A stretch of DNA of 64,000 bases from Planctomycetota bacterium (GCA_016713175.1 JADJPQ010000003.1:609514-673513), one strand, 5' to 3'; shown: positions 27,743 through 37,505, counted from the stretch's first letter. Made by a program: numbers and translations. The notes: a model not told the origin generated them from the letters alone.

Positions 27743-29602
27743 TCAGGGCACGAACGCCATGCCGACCGGGTTGGTGAACAGCAACGTGTTGCCGTTCGGT
27801 CGTGGATCCAGGATCACCGCCTGCGTCGACAGCACACCGCCCAGCCCCGCCGGCACCGGCACGCCGACGACCGCCTCGCCGGCGGCATCGGTCAGACCGC
27901 GCGGATCGCCGGCGAACCCGAGCACGAGCGTTCCGGATGCCGCCGCATCCAGGTTGGCGAGCCCGAACGGGTAACTGACACCGGGCTCGAGCCCTGGGCC
28001 AAGCAGCAGCGCAAACGGCTGGGTCGCCGCGCCGGTGACCGAGAAGAACGCGGTGCCACCCGCGCGCACCGGCCGCGACGGCCGGCCGCCAAACCCGGCA
28101 AGCGCATGGTTGTCGACCCGCAGGGTCGCGAGACACGACAGCGGCTGGACGTTCGCGAGCGCCGGTCGATCCTGCAGGTAGATCCGCAGTTCGTCGCTGC
28201 CCTCGTCGGCGGAGATCAGATCCACCAGGCCGTCACGATCGAAGTCGACGACCGTCGCGCACGACGCGTTCTGCGTGGTCGGCAACGTCCGCGCCGGCCC
28301 GAACGTGCCCGCGCCCAGGTTGGTCAGCAGGTAGTGCCGCGCGTTGCCGTAGCACGAGATGACGATGTCCAGATCGCCATCGCCATCGAGGTCGCCGTAG
28401 TCCGCAGCCACCGGCACCGAACCGACGGTGATCGTGGTGACCGGCGCGAGGTTGCCGGCGCCATCGTTGCGCAGGATGCCGCAGGTCGAATTGTTGCGAT
28501 TGGCGGTCAACGCATCGCAGTCGCCATCGCCATCGACATCACCGACGGCGATCTGGAACGCCGCGCCGCCGCACGCGCGGCTCGACTGCAACGCGAAGCC
28601 GCCCGCGCCGTTGCCCAGCAGTACCGCCGCCGTCTGCCCGCTCTCGCAACCGACGAACAGATCTGGCCAGCCATCGCCATTGGCGTCGGCCGCCATGATG
28701 CCGTCCTCGTCGTTACCGGCATTGATCGCCACCGCCGGCGCGAACGTCCGGTTGCCGAGGTTGCGGAAGAACAACGCATTGCTGCTGTTGGTCGCGGCGA
28801 TGTCGGGCAGACCGTCGGCATCCGCATCGAGCACGGTGATGCCGTGACTCCGGCCTCCGACCGTGATCACCAGCGGCGCCTGCAGATTGCCGGCACCATC
28901 ATTGAAGAACACCGCGACCGAGTTGCCGTTCAGGTTGGCCGAACACAGATCCGGCCAGCCGTCGCGATCGAAGTCGGCGGCCTCGGTCGGGCTCGGAAAC
29001 CCATGGCCGGCGACGATCGCCATCGGACCAGGCACGCCGCAGCCGTCGTTCTTGAAGATCCGCAGATCGTGCGTGGCCTCGTTGGCCGAGGTGATGTCGG
29101 GGCTGCCATCGCGATCGAGATCGATCGCGTGCACGCCGTAGGTGATCGTCGGCGTGCCGGTGCGCAGCTGCAGCGTTCGCGCCAGCGTGAAGGTCGCCGG
29201 CCCTGGCGCCGGCGCGACGAAGTACCAGGCCGCGAATCCGCCTTGCAGCGTCGTCGCGTCGAGGCCGCGGACGTTCCGTGTCAACGACACCATGACCACC
29301 TCGCCGGCGAACAGCGGTCGCGACGGCTGGAACGACAACCGCGTGCCGGCGGCATCGAGCGACACCTGGCCGGCGACCACTCCGCTCCAGCGACCGAACA
29401 TGCCGACGTTGCCGGGCAACGATGCCGGGTCGACGGGCCGATCGAATGAGACTTCCCAGGGGCCACCGGCCGGTGCAGCGATGGCATTGTTGGCGGGAGA
29501 CGAACTCAGTACGCGTAGTCCCTGCGCGGACAACGGCACGACAAGGAACGCGGCGACGACGAGCGGCAGACGCAAGGCTGGACTCCAGTGGGGCCGGGGC
29601 AT
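27743..29602 (-). CDS. Secreted FG-GAP/VCBS-repeat protein with N-terminal Ig-like domain
   Basis: 619 residues from ATG 29602. Signal peptide about 1-27 (LRLPLVVAAFLVVPLSAQG). Residues 30-115 form an SbsA/Big-type Ig domain (SSPANNAIAAPAGGPWEVSFDRPVD). About eight FG-GAP/VCBS repeats follow, each with D-x-D-x-D-G calcium loops: DLDRDGSPDI, DFDRDGWPDL, DADADGLPDI, DANGDGWPDL, DVDGDGDCDA, DLDGDGDLDI and DFDRDGLVDL. They fold as an integrin-like propeller for cell-surface binding. The C-terminal 100 residues are an extra strand-rich domain. Confidence 0.85.
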   Translation of the reverse strand: MPRPHWSPALRLPLVVAAFLVVPLSAQGLRVLSSSPANNAIAAPAGGPWEVSFDRPVDPASLPGNVGMFGRWSGVVAGQVSLDAAGTRLSFQPSRPLFAGEVVMVSLTRNVRGLDATTLQGGFAAWYFVAPAPGPATFTLARTLQLRTGTPTITYGVHAIDLDRDGSPDITSANEATHDLRIFKNDGCGVPGPMAIVAGHGFPSPTEAADFDRDGWPDLCSANLNGNSVAVFFNDGAGNLQAPLVITVGGRSHGITVLDADADGLPDIAATNSSNALFFRNLGNRTFAPAVAINAGNDEDGIMAADANGDGWPDLFVGCESGQTAAVLLGNGAGGFALQSSRACGGAAFQIAVGDVDGDGDCDALTANRNNSTCGILRNDGAGNLAPVTTITVGSVPVAADYGDLDGDGDLDIVISCYGNARHYLLTNLGAGTFGPARTLPTTQNASCATVVDFDRDGLVDLISADEGSDELRIYLQDRPALANVQPLSCLATLRVDNHALAGFGGRPSRPVRAGGTAFFSVTGAATQPFALLLGPGLEPGVSYPFGLANLDAAASGTLVLGFAGDPRGLTDAAGEAVVGVPVPAGLGGVLSTQAVILDPRPNGNTLLFTNPVGMAFVP

Positions 29603-29763
29603 CTTGGCGCCGCAACCTGCTGGCGGGAGTCCGCGACGTCGATGTTGCAACGGTGGCGGACGTGCGCTCGAGCGCAACGCGACCCTGGGACCTCAGGGGT
29701 ACGTCTTCATGTACCCCGACAGTCATCGACAACTCCGCAGCGCGGCGACATGGCGTTCACCGA

Positions 29764-30627
29764 TCACCGGTCGCGATACCACGCCGCGCAGTCGCGCAGA
29801 CGATCGGAGCCGATCCAGTCGACCCCGGCATCGGCGAGTTCCTGCCAGCATTCGGCGCGATCGGGAATGCCCCAGAACCGCAGCTGGCGACCCTGCGCAT
29901 GCGCCCGGGCCGCGATCGCGCGGAGCCGTTCGCGCTCTTCCGGCAACGGCTCGTCCTTGCCATCCCAGTCGCACACCCGCGACCACGAGTCGCTGATCAG
30001 CGGCACCAGGAACGGCGACGGCGACGGCGCGGCGGACAGATCGGCGAGGCGGCCATCGATCGCACACAGCCGTTCGTACTCGGCGGCCACCAGTTCGCGC
30101 GGACGACTGCCCGACAGGATCACCGTCACGGCGCCCGGCGTGCAGCCATCGTCGCGGAAGCGGGTCAGCATGTCGCGGTAACGCGACAGTTCGGCCGCGA
30201 GCGCGCGATGAACCGCGGCGGCGTCGGCCTTGATGTCGACGAGCAGCTGCACGTGGGTCACGCCCGGAGCGAGTTCGCCATCGGCCCGCCAACACCGGTG
30301 CAAGGGCTCCAGATACAGCGACGTCAGCGTGCGTCCTGGCCGCAGCTGCCAACGTTCGTGGCCGACGCGCAGCTCGCCATCGACCAGGAACACATCGGCT
30401 TCGACGCTGGTGAAGCCCGCGGCGAGCGCTTGCAGCAACGGGCGCGGGTGCAGGTAGTCGTTGTGCGCGTGGAGCGCGACGCTGCGATCAGGCCGTGACC
30501 CCGTCGACGATCGACAGGCGACCAGCACCGCCATTGCGGCAAACCACCACGAACGGCGCAGCAGTTGCGCGGAAGAAAGCGCACCGCGAGCCGGTCGGAG
30601 ACCGCCGACCCGAGAACCTGAGCCCAT
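29764..30627 (-). CDS. Glycerophosphodiester phosphodiesterase/PI-PLC-like lipoprotein
   Basis: About 287 residues if started at ATG 30627. A long N-region precedes the lipobox LVAC (Cys about 38). The catalytic core opens HAHNDYLHPRPLLQALAAGF, then SVEADVFLVDGELRVGHE, the H...E-x-D...H signature of the GDPD/PI-PLC-like superfamily, and ends with WIGSDRL. It would act in the periplasm, hydrolysing a phosphodiester such as a glycerophosphodiester. The ATG lies in the same CATG as the start of the divergent gene at 30626. No other start fits well, so it is uncertain. Confidence 0.8.
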   Translation of the reverse strand: MGSGSRVGGLRPARGALSSAQLLRRSWWFAAMAVLVACRSSTGSRPDRSVALHAHNDYLHPRPLLQALAAGFTSVEADVFLVDGELRVGHERWQLRPGRTLTSLYLEPLHRCWRADGELAPGVTHVQLLVDIKADAAAVHRALAAELSRYRDMLTRFRDDGCTPGAVTVILSGSRPRELVAAEYERLCAIDGRLADLSAAPSPSPFLVPLISDSWSRVCDWDGKDEPLPEERERLRAIAARAHAQGRQLRFWGIPDRAECWQELADAGVDWIGSDRLRDCAAWYRDR

Positions 30628-31444
30628 GAACACGCCCCGTAGCTTCCAGTTCGCGTTCCTGATCGCAACCCTGACTGCCGCGACCCCCGCACAGGACCCG
30701 GCGAAACGCGCCGCCAAGGAGCCACCGGTCTCGACTGCCGAGATCACCATCGATGCGAACGGCATGACGCTGCCGGCGGGTGAGATCACCGCCAACGACC
30801 TGATCGACGCGGCGGCGAAGTTTCTCGGGCGCAACATCCTGTGGTCGCCGCAGGAGCTCGGCAGTGTCCAGACGTTCGCACTGCAGCGCCCGCTCGCGGT
30901 CGATGCCCCCGGCTGCGAAGAAGTGCTGTGCCAGCTGCTCGCGACCCGCTACCTGGTCGTGATTCCGCTCGACGAACAGAAGAACCTGTACGAAGTCGTG
31001 TCGCTCAACGGCCAGCGCCAGCGCGACATCGCCGCGACCGCGGTCTGGCGCACCGCCGACGAGGTGCTGCGGCGCGAAGGCCTGAAGCAGGTCGTCATCT
31101 GTTCGGTGCCGCTGAAGCACATCAATGCCCAGGTTGCGACCAACGCGCTGCGCCCGTTCTTCGGCATGTTCGGTGGCGGCAACAACAGCGCCGCGGGTCT
31201 CATCATCGGCAACACCGGCACCGACGAGACGGTGCTGCTGCAGGGCTTCGCCGATCAGGTCGCCGACGCGATCCGGCTGCTGCGCGACGCCGACAAGCCG
31301 CTGGCGGAGCGCAGCCCTGAAGCATTCCAGTTGCAGCAGGCGGTCAAGGCCGCAAGCCAGCAGATCGCCGAGATGCAGGCGCAGGTCAAGCGGATGCAGG
31401 AGCAGATCGCCGCGCTGCACGAACAGTTGGCGGGCAAGAAGTGA
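30626..31444 (+). CDS. Secreted secretin-N (GspD N-domain-like) protein without a pore
   Basis: 272 residues: a signal peptide (NTPRSFQFAFLIATLTAATPAQ), then about residues 45-110 an N0-type domain (NDLIDAAAKFLGRNILWSP) and 150-230 a secretin_N-like domain (VPLKHINAQVATNALRPFFG...ETVLLQGFADQVADAIRLLRDAD). These are the periplasmic N-domains of type II/IV secretins. The beta-barrel channel domain is absent. The last 40 residues form a coiled coil (QIAEMQAQVKRMQEQIAAL). It may associate with a secretin encoded elsewhere. Starts head to head with the GDPD gene. Confidence 0.7.
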   Translation: MNTPRSFQFAFLIATLTAATPAQDPAKRAAKEPPVSTAEITIDANGMTLPAGEITANDLIDAAAKFLGRNILWSPQELGSVQTFALQRPLAVDAPGCEEVLCQLLATRYLVVIPLDEQKNLYEVVSLNGQRQRDIAATAVWRTADEVLRREGLKQVVICSVPLKHINAQVATNALRPFFGMFGGGNNSAAGLIIGNTGTDETVLLQGFADQVADAIRLLRDADKPLAERSPEAFQLQQAVKAASQQIAEMQAQVKRMQEQIAALHEQLAGKK

Positions 31445-31450
31445 CCGGGC

Positions 31451-33778
31451 TCAGCGCGCCAGCAGGTTGATCAGCAGCCGCGCCGCGCCGGCATTGCCGA
31501 CGCGCAACTGGCGATACAGCGCCAGCGAACAGTGCACGAAATCGCCGCGGCCGTACTGGGTGTACAGCAGCGCCCCGTCCTGCGGCTTGTCGTCGGCGCG
31601 ATCCTGCATCTGCAAGAGCGGCGTCCAGGCCGGATCCCACTTGCTGGCGAAGTTGAGTCCGCGTTCCTGCACCCAACCGGCGAAGTCGGCGGGGGTGATC
31701 GCATGCGGCGCCCGCCACAGCCGGTGCTCGGGACTCAGCATCGTGACCACCGCGTCCTCCTCGGTGATCCGGCCTTCGCCGACCGTCAGGGCGAACGGCG
31801 CCAGCAACGGATGCCCCGCCCGTTCGTTCCACTCGCCGGGCTTGTGGTACATCGCGACGATGCGACCGCCCGCGCGGCAGAACTGCAGGATCCGGTCGCG
31901 GTGCTCCGCCAGTTCGGGCATGTGGTGGTAGGCGCGGATGTCGAGCAACAGCGTGGTGAACTGGTCGAGCCGCGCCGTCGCCAGCGCATCGCGATCGAGC
32001 ACCTGCATGGCGACTCCGAGATCGGCGAGCGCCCGCTCGGTGGTGTCATCGGGACCGCGAACCAAGCCGACCCGCAGCCCCGGGGGCACGAAGACTTCGA
32101 CCGGCACGATCTTCAGGCTGGCCTGCTGGCCGGCGACCTCGAGGCGCAGCCCCGAATCGGCGGCCAGTTCATCGACGGTGAACGTCGCGCGCAGCAGCAG
32201 CCGGGCTTCCGGATGGTCGCGCGACAGCGACACCCGCCCGGGGATCGCTTCAGCCTTGATGCCCGGTCCCATCGCCAGCCGGATCGGCTCGCCGACCTCG
32301 CCATCGCGGTGACTGGCGATGCTCGCCGACAGGATCCGCTCGACGGTCTGCCCCTTGGGCACCATGACGACGTCGCGATCCCACCGCAGTTCGACGGGGT
32401 CGACCGGGGTATACGGCAGCCGCGGCTGCAACCGGATCGACAGATCGCCGAGCGTGAACTCGACTTCGAAGTCGACCCAGGACGGTTCCGGCCAGCGAGC
32501 CTCGGTCGCGCGATCATGCGTGAACGGCACCACGAACCGGCCCGGCAGCGCCACGGGCGCGGCAGGCTGGGCCGGAGCAGCCGCCGCGGCTCCGGTTGCG
32601 CCGGCCGGCGGCGCCGGCAGACCATCGAAGGGGGTCGCCCGCAGCGTCGCCATCGCCGGGTCGGCGCTCGTCCCGCGCCGACCGACCTTCAGGTCCTTCA
32701 CCTTGCCGTGGCCATGCACGACGACGAACACCTTGCCGGTGCCGTCGCGCGCCACTTCGTCGCGATCGAGCCAGGTCTCCACCCGCACGCCGGCGTGCGC
32801 CATGGCGATCCGCTGCAATGCCTGCCGCTTGCGCGACCAGCGCTGGGCCGCCGCGACTCCGGCTGGCTGCGGCGCGTGCCATGCCGCGAGGTCCTCGCGC
32901 GACAGCGGCGACTCGCTCGGCGGCGCGACCCCGGACGGACCGATGCCGCCGTTCAACTGCTCGGCCGGCAGCCACCGGCGCGGATCGGCAGCCTGCTCCT
33001 TGGCGACACCTTCGGGGAACACCAGCCGCCAGTGGTCCTTGCCGACCTGCAGTGGATTGTGCGGTCCCCACGGCCCCTGGGTGATGTGCTGGGTCCAGGC
33101 GCGATGCGCCAGCCGCGCGAACGTCTCGCCGCGCGCCGGGTCGAGCTCGGACGGATCGAGCGTGAAGTGGGCGTCGTCGACACCGCAGCGGGCGTACAGC
33201 GGCGGCACCCGACCGCCGGCGGTCGCACGCTCTTTCAGCACCTCGCTGACCGCCCAGTACGACGCGCGATGATGCCCATGCCCCTGCGTCGGGTTGTGGT
33301 TGGTGATGATGATGTCCGGCTCGATCTCGTCGAGGATCGCGCGCATCGCCGCACGCAGCCGGTCGCCGTCCCAGACCCGCAGGGTCTCCTCGAGATTCTT
33401 GCTGAACCCGAAGTCCGGCATGCCGAGCCACCGGACGTCGACATCCGACATCGCCGCGGCGCGCAACGTCTCACGGACGCGCAACCACGCCAGTTCGGGC
33501 CCGATCTCGCGACCGATCGCGTTCTGGCCACCATCGCCGTAGGTCGAGTAGACCGTGACGACGCGGAGGCCGAACTTGCGCCGCAGCATGGTGTTGGTCC
33601 GCGACGACTCGTCGTCCGGGTGCGCGGCGACGTTCAAGACCACGCCGGGATTGTCGGCATCGAGTCGCGCCTGCTCGAGCGCCACCAACCCGGCTTCGGG
33701 CTCCGGTTGCTGCGCGAGCACCGGCGCCACCGCCACCGTCAACACACCGCTGGTCCACAGGAACGTCGACACTCTCAT
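31451..33778 (-). CDS. PIG-L/LmbE-family deacetylase with large C-terminal region
   Basis: 775 residues with a signal peptide (MRVSTFLWTSGVLTVAVAPVLAQQ). Residues 45-200 hold the LmbE zinc fold: VAAHPDDE at 51-57 (H and two D as zinc ligands), STYGDGGQN and the NHNPTQGHGHHR motif. PIG-L proteins deacetylate N-acetylglucosamine groups on lipids or small molecules. The region 600-700 (LLLDIRAYHHMPELAEHRDRIL, FCRAGGRIVAMYHK) resembles a ThuA/glutamine-amidotransferase-like fold. The start overlaps the aminotransferase stop in ATGA, suggesting coexpression. Confidence 0.85.
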   Translation of the reverse strand: MRVSTFLWTSGVLTVAVAPVLAQQPEPEAGLVALEQARLDADNPGVVLNVAAHPDDESSRTNTMLRRKFGLRVVTVYSTYGDGGQNAIGREIGPELAWLRVRETLRAAAMSDVDVRWLGMPDFGFSKNLEETLRVWDGDRLRAAMRAILDEIEPDIIITNHNPTQGHGHHRASYWAVSEVLKERATAGGRVPPLYARCGVDDAHFTLDPSELDPARGETFARLAHRAWTQHITQGPWGPHNPLQVGKDHWRLVFPEGVAKEQAADPRRWLPAEQLNGGIGPSGVAPPSESPLSREDLAAWHAPQPAGVAAAQRWSRKRQALQRIAMAHAGVRVETWLDRDEVARDGTGKVFVVVHGHGKVKDLKVGRRGTSADPAMATLRATPFDGLPAPPAGATGAAAAAPAQPAAPVALPGRFVVPFTHDRATEARWPEPSWVDFEVEFTLGDLSIRLQPRLPYTPVDPVELRWDRDVVMVPKGQTVERILSASIASHRDGEVGEPIRLAMGPGIKAEAIPGRVSLSRDHPEARLLLRATFTVDELAADSGLRLEVAGQQASLKIVPVEVFVPPGLRVGLVRGPDDTTERALADLGVAMQVLDRDALATARLDQFTTLLLDIRAYHHMPELAEHRDRILQFCRAGGRIVAMYHKPGEWNERAGHPLLAPFALTVGEGRITEEDAVVTMLSPEHRLWRAPHAITPADFAGWVQERGLNFASKWDPAWTPLLQMQDRADDKPQDGALLYTQYGRGDFVHCSLALYRQLRVGNAGAARLLINLLAR

Positions 33779-34959
33779 CGGCGCAGACTCCGGATGCGGC
33801 GGCAGGCCTCGTCGAGAACCGGCAGATCGACCGCGAATTGGAAGCGCATGCAGCGGATCCCCTCGGGTCGGGCGAAGAACAGATCACCCGGCACCGCGTT
33901 GACGCCGATCCGCTCGATCATCTGCAGCACCGCCGGGTACGGAGCGAGGTCGCCGAACACGTTCGGGTAGTCCGCCAGCACGTAGTACGCGCCCTGCGGT
34001 ACCGTGAACGTGAAGCCGGCGTCGCGCAACGCCGCACAGAACCGGTCGCGCTTGTGCTGATAGCCGGCCTGCAGCTCGGTGTAGAACGATTCGGGCAACT
34101 GCTCGAGCGCCCGCTGCACGCCGCGCTGCATCGGCCGCGCCGCGCACACTTCGATCTGATCGAAGACGATGCCGCACTTGTCGACGATCGGGGCCGGGCC
34201 GGCCAGGAAACCGATGCGCCAGCCGGTCACCGAGAACGTCTTGCTGAATGAGTTCAGCGTCAACGTCCGGGCCGCCAGTTCGGGCACGCTCGCCGGCGAC
34301 AGGTGCCGGCGACCATCGAAGCACATGTACTCGTAGACCTCGTCGGTCACCACCAGCACGTCGGTGCCCGCGATGGCCGCGCCGAGCTGGGCCAGTTCCT
34401 CTCGCGTCCACACCTTGCCGGACGGATTGCCCGGCGTGTTGACGACGACCATGCGCGTCTTCGGGGTCAGCGCGCGTCGCAGCACCGCCTCGTCGAACGC
34501 GAGCGTCCGCCGATCGAGCGCGACCGGCACCGCCACGCCACCGAGCAGTGGCACCGTCGTCCAGTGGTAGCTGTAGAACGGCTCGAACAGGATCACCTCG
34601 TCGCCCGGATCGAGAAACGTCGTACCGGCGGCATAGAACGCCCCCGAACTGCCGGTGCAGACGGCGACGTTCTCTGGTCCGTAGTCGAGGCCGTTGTGGC
34701 GGCGCAGCTTGGCGGCGATCGCGGCGCGCAGTTCGGGCAGACCGGCGTAGTGCGTGTAGAGCTGCCGGTCGCCGCCTTCGATGCAGGCGCGGACACCGTC
34801 GATCAACGGTCGCGGACTGTCGAGGTCGCAGACGCCCTGGCCGAGGTTGATGCCGCCTGGCACGCCGTTGATCACCATCGTCAACGAACGCAGCAGGTTG
34901 CCGGCGTCGAGATGGCGCCGTCGCGCCGCAGTGCGCGAGAACGCCGGATGCAAGTTCAC
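33775..34959 (-). CDS. Class I/II PLP-dependent aminotransferase
   Basis: 394 residues starting at GTG 34959, which overlaps the upstream stop (GTGA). Fold type I motifs: VNTPGNPSGKVW (Asn/Pro loop), LNSFSKTFSVTGWRIGF with Lys about 240 as Schiff base, and RCMRFQFAV near the C-terminus for the substrate carboxylate Arg. It most resembles kynurenine/aspartate/methionine aminotransferases, but the substrate cannot be fixed. It is the third gene of a 4-base-overlap chain ending in the PIG-L gene. Confidence 0.88.
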   Translation of the reverse strand: MNLHPAFSRTAARRRHLDAGNLLRSLTMVINGVPGGINLGQGVCDLDSPRPLIDGVRACIEGGDRQLYTHYAGLPELRAAIAAKLRRHNGLDYGPENVAVCTGSSGAFYAAGTTFLDPGDEVILFEPFYSYHWTTVPLLGGVAVPVALDRRTLAFDEAVLRRALTPKTRMVVVNTPGNPSGKVWTREELAQLGAAIAGTDVLVVTDEVYEYMCFDGRRHLSPASVPELAARTLTLNSFSKTFSVTGWRIGFLAGPAPIVDKCGIVFDQIEVCAARPMQRGVQRALEQLPESFYTELQAGYQHKRDRFCAALRDAGFTFTVPQGAYYVLADYPNVFGDLAPYPAVLQMIERIGVNAVPGDLFFARPEGIRCMRFQFAVDLPVLDEACRRIRSLRR

Positions 34960-36227
34960 TGGTTCTTGAGGTGCCACAGTTCGGCCTTGGCGATCGCGGT
35001 GCGATTGTGCGCCGCATCCTGACGGTAGTCGAAGCCGAAGTCGTCGCCGGCGATCGCTTTCAGCGCCCCCGCGGCGGCCCGCCGACGCGCCACCACCTCG
35101 CCCGACAGCGCCTTCAGGATGTCCGGCATCGCCGACTTGCCGCGCTTCTTCAGGCCCTCGGTGCAGGCGGTCACATCGGCCTCGGGCGACTGCTCGTCGA
35201 TCTGCAACAGCGTCACCGAACGCAGCGTCAACGGCCCGGCGACCTTCTGGAACTTGCGGCGCAGGAACAGCACCGCGAACGCCGTCGATACCGCATCGCC
35301 GCGGCCTTGGCCGGCTTCGGGACGGGCCCCGGCCTGCGGCGACCGCCAGCCGCCGCCGGCCAACTGATCGTCCACGAACATCTTCGCGCCCCGTCGATAC
35401 CAGTCCTCGCGACCGACCTGCTCGATGTCGGTCAGGATCGCCGCTCGCTCGAGGCCGTAGTGGAAGTAGTACGACCAGCGCGTCATCCGATCGCCGATGT
35501 CCTTCAGGTTCTTGTCCATCCACTGCCAGCCGCGCGCGATGTGCTTGCCGGCCAGCGTCGCGCCGCGTGCCTGTTCGCCCAATGCCTGCTGGCAGATCGC
35601 CAGCACCGCGATGCCGGCGACGGTCATCGAGGCGTACGGCTCCTGTTCGCGTCGATCGGTGTAGCTGAAGCCACCGTAGCTGGCCTGCGCCTTGACGACA
35701 TCGTCCAGCAACGACGTCCAGACCTTGCGCTCGATCGACACACCCATCGACCGCGCCGCGCGCAATCCCAGAGCCGCGTACTGGGTGTTGCTGAGATCGG
35801 CGCGGCCGCCGTTGGCGGCATAGCCGAAGCCGCCGTCGGCGCGGTGCAGAAGCAGCTCCTTGCTGTCGGCCTTGGCGATCTTGTCGCGGTCTGGCGCCGC
35901 ACCCCAGACCTCGAGCACGAGCAGTCGCAGGGCGAGGTCATAGGTTTCCAGCGGTTTGCTGTCGAAGCGCAGCAGGAACTGCAGCGCGTCGGCCAGCGGC
36001 GGCTGCGTCGGGTCCATGCCCTCATGCAGCGCCGCCAGGCACACCAGTCCGACTTCGCCGCAGCGACCACTGGCGGCGACGACATCGCGCAGATGGAACA
36101 CCAGCGCCGGCCGCGCCTGATCCAGCGCCCGATTGATCCGCTCCTGCAGTTCATCCTTGGCCTGGGCGATCACGGCGCCGGCCAGGCACAGACAAGGCAA
36201 CCACGAAGGGCGGAACTCGGGCGACAT
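34956..36227 (-). CDS. Secreted alpha/alpha-barrel protein (prenyltransferase/squalene-cyclase-like)
   Basis: 423 residues with a signal peptide (SWLPCLCLAGAVIAQA). The repeating GGFGYAANG, DLSNTQYAALGLRAA, GGFSYTD, ASMTVAGIAVLAICQQ and STAFAVLFLRRKF helices match the alpha-6/alpha-6 barrel of terpene-cyclase/prenyltransferase-like secreted proteins. The catalytic DXDD of squalene cyclases is not seen. It is a tandem paralogue of the gene at 36252-37505. Its stop overlaps the aminotransferase start. Confidence 0.75.
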   Translation of the reverse strand: MSPEFRPSWLPCLCLAGAVIAQAKDELQERINRALDQARPALVFHLRDVVAASGRCGEVGLVCLAALHEGMDPTQPPLADALQFLLRFDSKPLETYDLALRLLVLEVWGAAPDRDKIAKADSKELLLHRADGGFGYAANGGRADLSNTQYAALGLRAARSMGVSIERKVWTSLLDDVVKAQASYGGFSYTDRREQEPYASMTVAGIAVLAICQQALGEQARGATLAGKHIARGWQWMDKNLKDIGDRMTRWSYYFHYGLERAAILTDIEQVGREDWYRRGAKMFVDDQLAGGGWRSPQAGARPEAGQGRGDAVSTAFAVLFLRRKFQKVAGPLTLRSVTLLQIDEQSPEADVTACTEGLKKRGKSAMPDILKALSGEVVARRRAAAGALKAIAGDDFGFDYRQDAAHNRTAIAKAELWHLKNQ

Positions 36228-36251
36228 GCGACACCTCGATCGTAGCCGAAC

Positions 36252-37505
36252 CTAACGACCGGCGCGGCGCTTCAACCACCACAACTCGGCGTCGCGCAGC
36301 GCCGCCGCCTGGACCCGCGGATCCCGGTAGGGCGTGAACCCGAAGTCCGCGCCCGCCAGCCGGAACAGCGCCAGCACCGCCGCCTTCCGGCGCGGCAGCA
36401 GGTCGCTGCGCAGACAGGCGAGCAGCGCCGGAACATGCAGGTCGCCGCCCGCAGCATCCGCCTGGGCCGCCAGTTTCACCGCCTCGTCGGTCGCGTCCGC
36501 CGGCAAGCTCGCCGTCCGGCACGCACGCGGCCCGGTGACCGGCGCCAGCACTTTCTGGAACTTGCGGCGCAGGAACAGGATCGCAAAGGCCGTGTCGACC
36601 GGATGCCCGCTCGCGCCGCGTGGCCAGTCGGGATGGTGTTCCTCGCTGCCGTACCAGCCGCCGCGCGCCAGTTGTTCGTTGCACAGCATGGTCGCACCGG
36701 CCGCATACCAGTCGACCTCGCCGACCCTGTCGACCTCGGACAGGATTGCCGCCCGCTCGAGGCCGTAGTGGAAGTAGTACGAGAAGCGCGTACGCCGATC
36801 GCCGATCTCCTTGCCGCGCTCGGCAAGCCACCGCCAGGAACGTTCCACCGTCCGGCGATGCTGGCGCAACGACGGTTCGTCGAGGTCCATCTGCTGCGCG
36901 CAGATCTCCAGCACGGCAATGCCCGCGACGGTCATCGATGCGTACGCCGAAGGCCGCCCCTGCCCGATCCGGTAGGTGAACGCACCGTCCTCGTGCTGCA
37001 TCCGTTCGAGCGCCTGGTACAGAACGCGCCAGCGCTGGATCGGCACCTGCTGTCCCAGCGCCACGGCGGCACGCAGGCCGAGCGCGGCGTACTGGGTGTT
37101 GCTGAGGTCCCACCAGCCATCGGCACCGCCATAGCTGAACCCGCCGGTGGTCTGCTTGCGCAGCAGCAGTTGCGTATCGCGTTCGGCCAGACGTTCGCGA
37201 TCCGGGAGATCCGACGCTTCGGCCAGCACCATCAGCCGCAAGGCGAGATCATAGGTGTCTTCGAGTTCGTGCTTCGCCAACCGCTGCAGCGCCTTGGCGA
37301 ACACCGGATCGTCGGTCGGCACCCCGTCGTGCAAGGCCGCCAGGCAACTGAGCGCGAGCATGCCGCCGTCGACTTTGGCGAGGTGCCCGAGCAGCGCAGG
37401 CCGGGCATTGGTCAGCGCCGTGGCCACGCGATCGGCCAGCGGCGGCGCTTGCGCAACCACCGTGGCCGCGATCCACAGCATCATCCAGCCAACGAGCCGG
37501 GGCAC
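36252..37505 (-). CDS. Secreted alpha/alpha-barrel protein, tandem paralogue
   Basis: 417 residues; signal peptide PRLVGWMMLWIAATVVAQA. It shares the same helical blocks as its downstream neighbour: GGFSYGGADGWWDLSNTQYAALGLRAA, ASMTVAGIAVLEICAQQ, RFSYYFHYGLERAAILSEVDRVG and DTAFAILFLRRKFQKV. Length and order match, so the pair arose by gene duplication. The gap between them is only 24 bases. The family is common in Planctomycetota but has no assigned activity. Confidence 0.75.
   Translation of the reverse strand: MPRLVGWMMLWIAATVVAQAPPLADRVATALTNARPALLGHLAKVDGGMLALSCLAALHDGVPTDDPVFAKALQRLAKHELEDTYDLALRLMVLAEASDLPDRERLAERDTQLLLRKQTTGGFSYGGADGWWDLSNTQYAALGLRAAVALGQQVPIQRWRVLYQALERMQHEDGAFTYRIGQGRPSAYASMTVAGIAVLEICAQQMDLDEPSLRQHRRTVERSWRWLAERGKEIGDRRTRFSYYFHYGLERAAILSEVDRVGEVDWYAAGATMLCNEQLARGGWYGSEEHHPDWPRGASGHPVDTAFAILFLRRKFQKVLAPVTGPRACRTASLPADATDEAVKLAAQADAAGGDLHVPALLACLRSDLLPRRKAAVLALFRLAGADFGFTPYRDPRVQAAALRDAELWWLKRRAGR

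Noticed and set aside
31532..33970. An 812-codon plus-strand open frame
   Set aside because: Opposite the PIG-L gene, whose zinc motif and signal peptide are clear; composition is low-complexity Arg/Gln/His.
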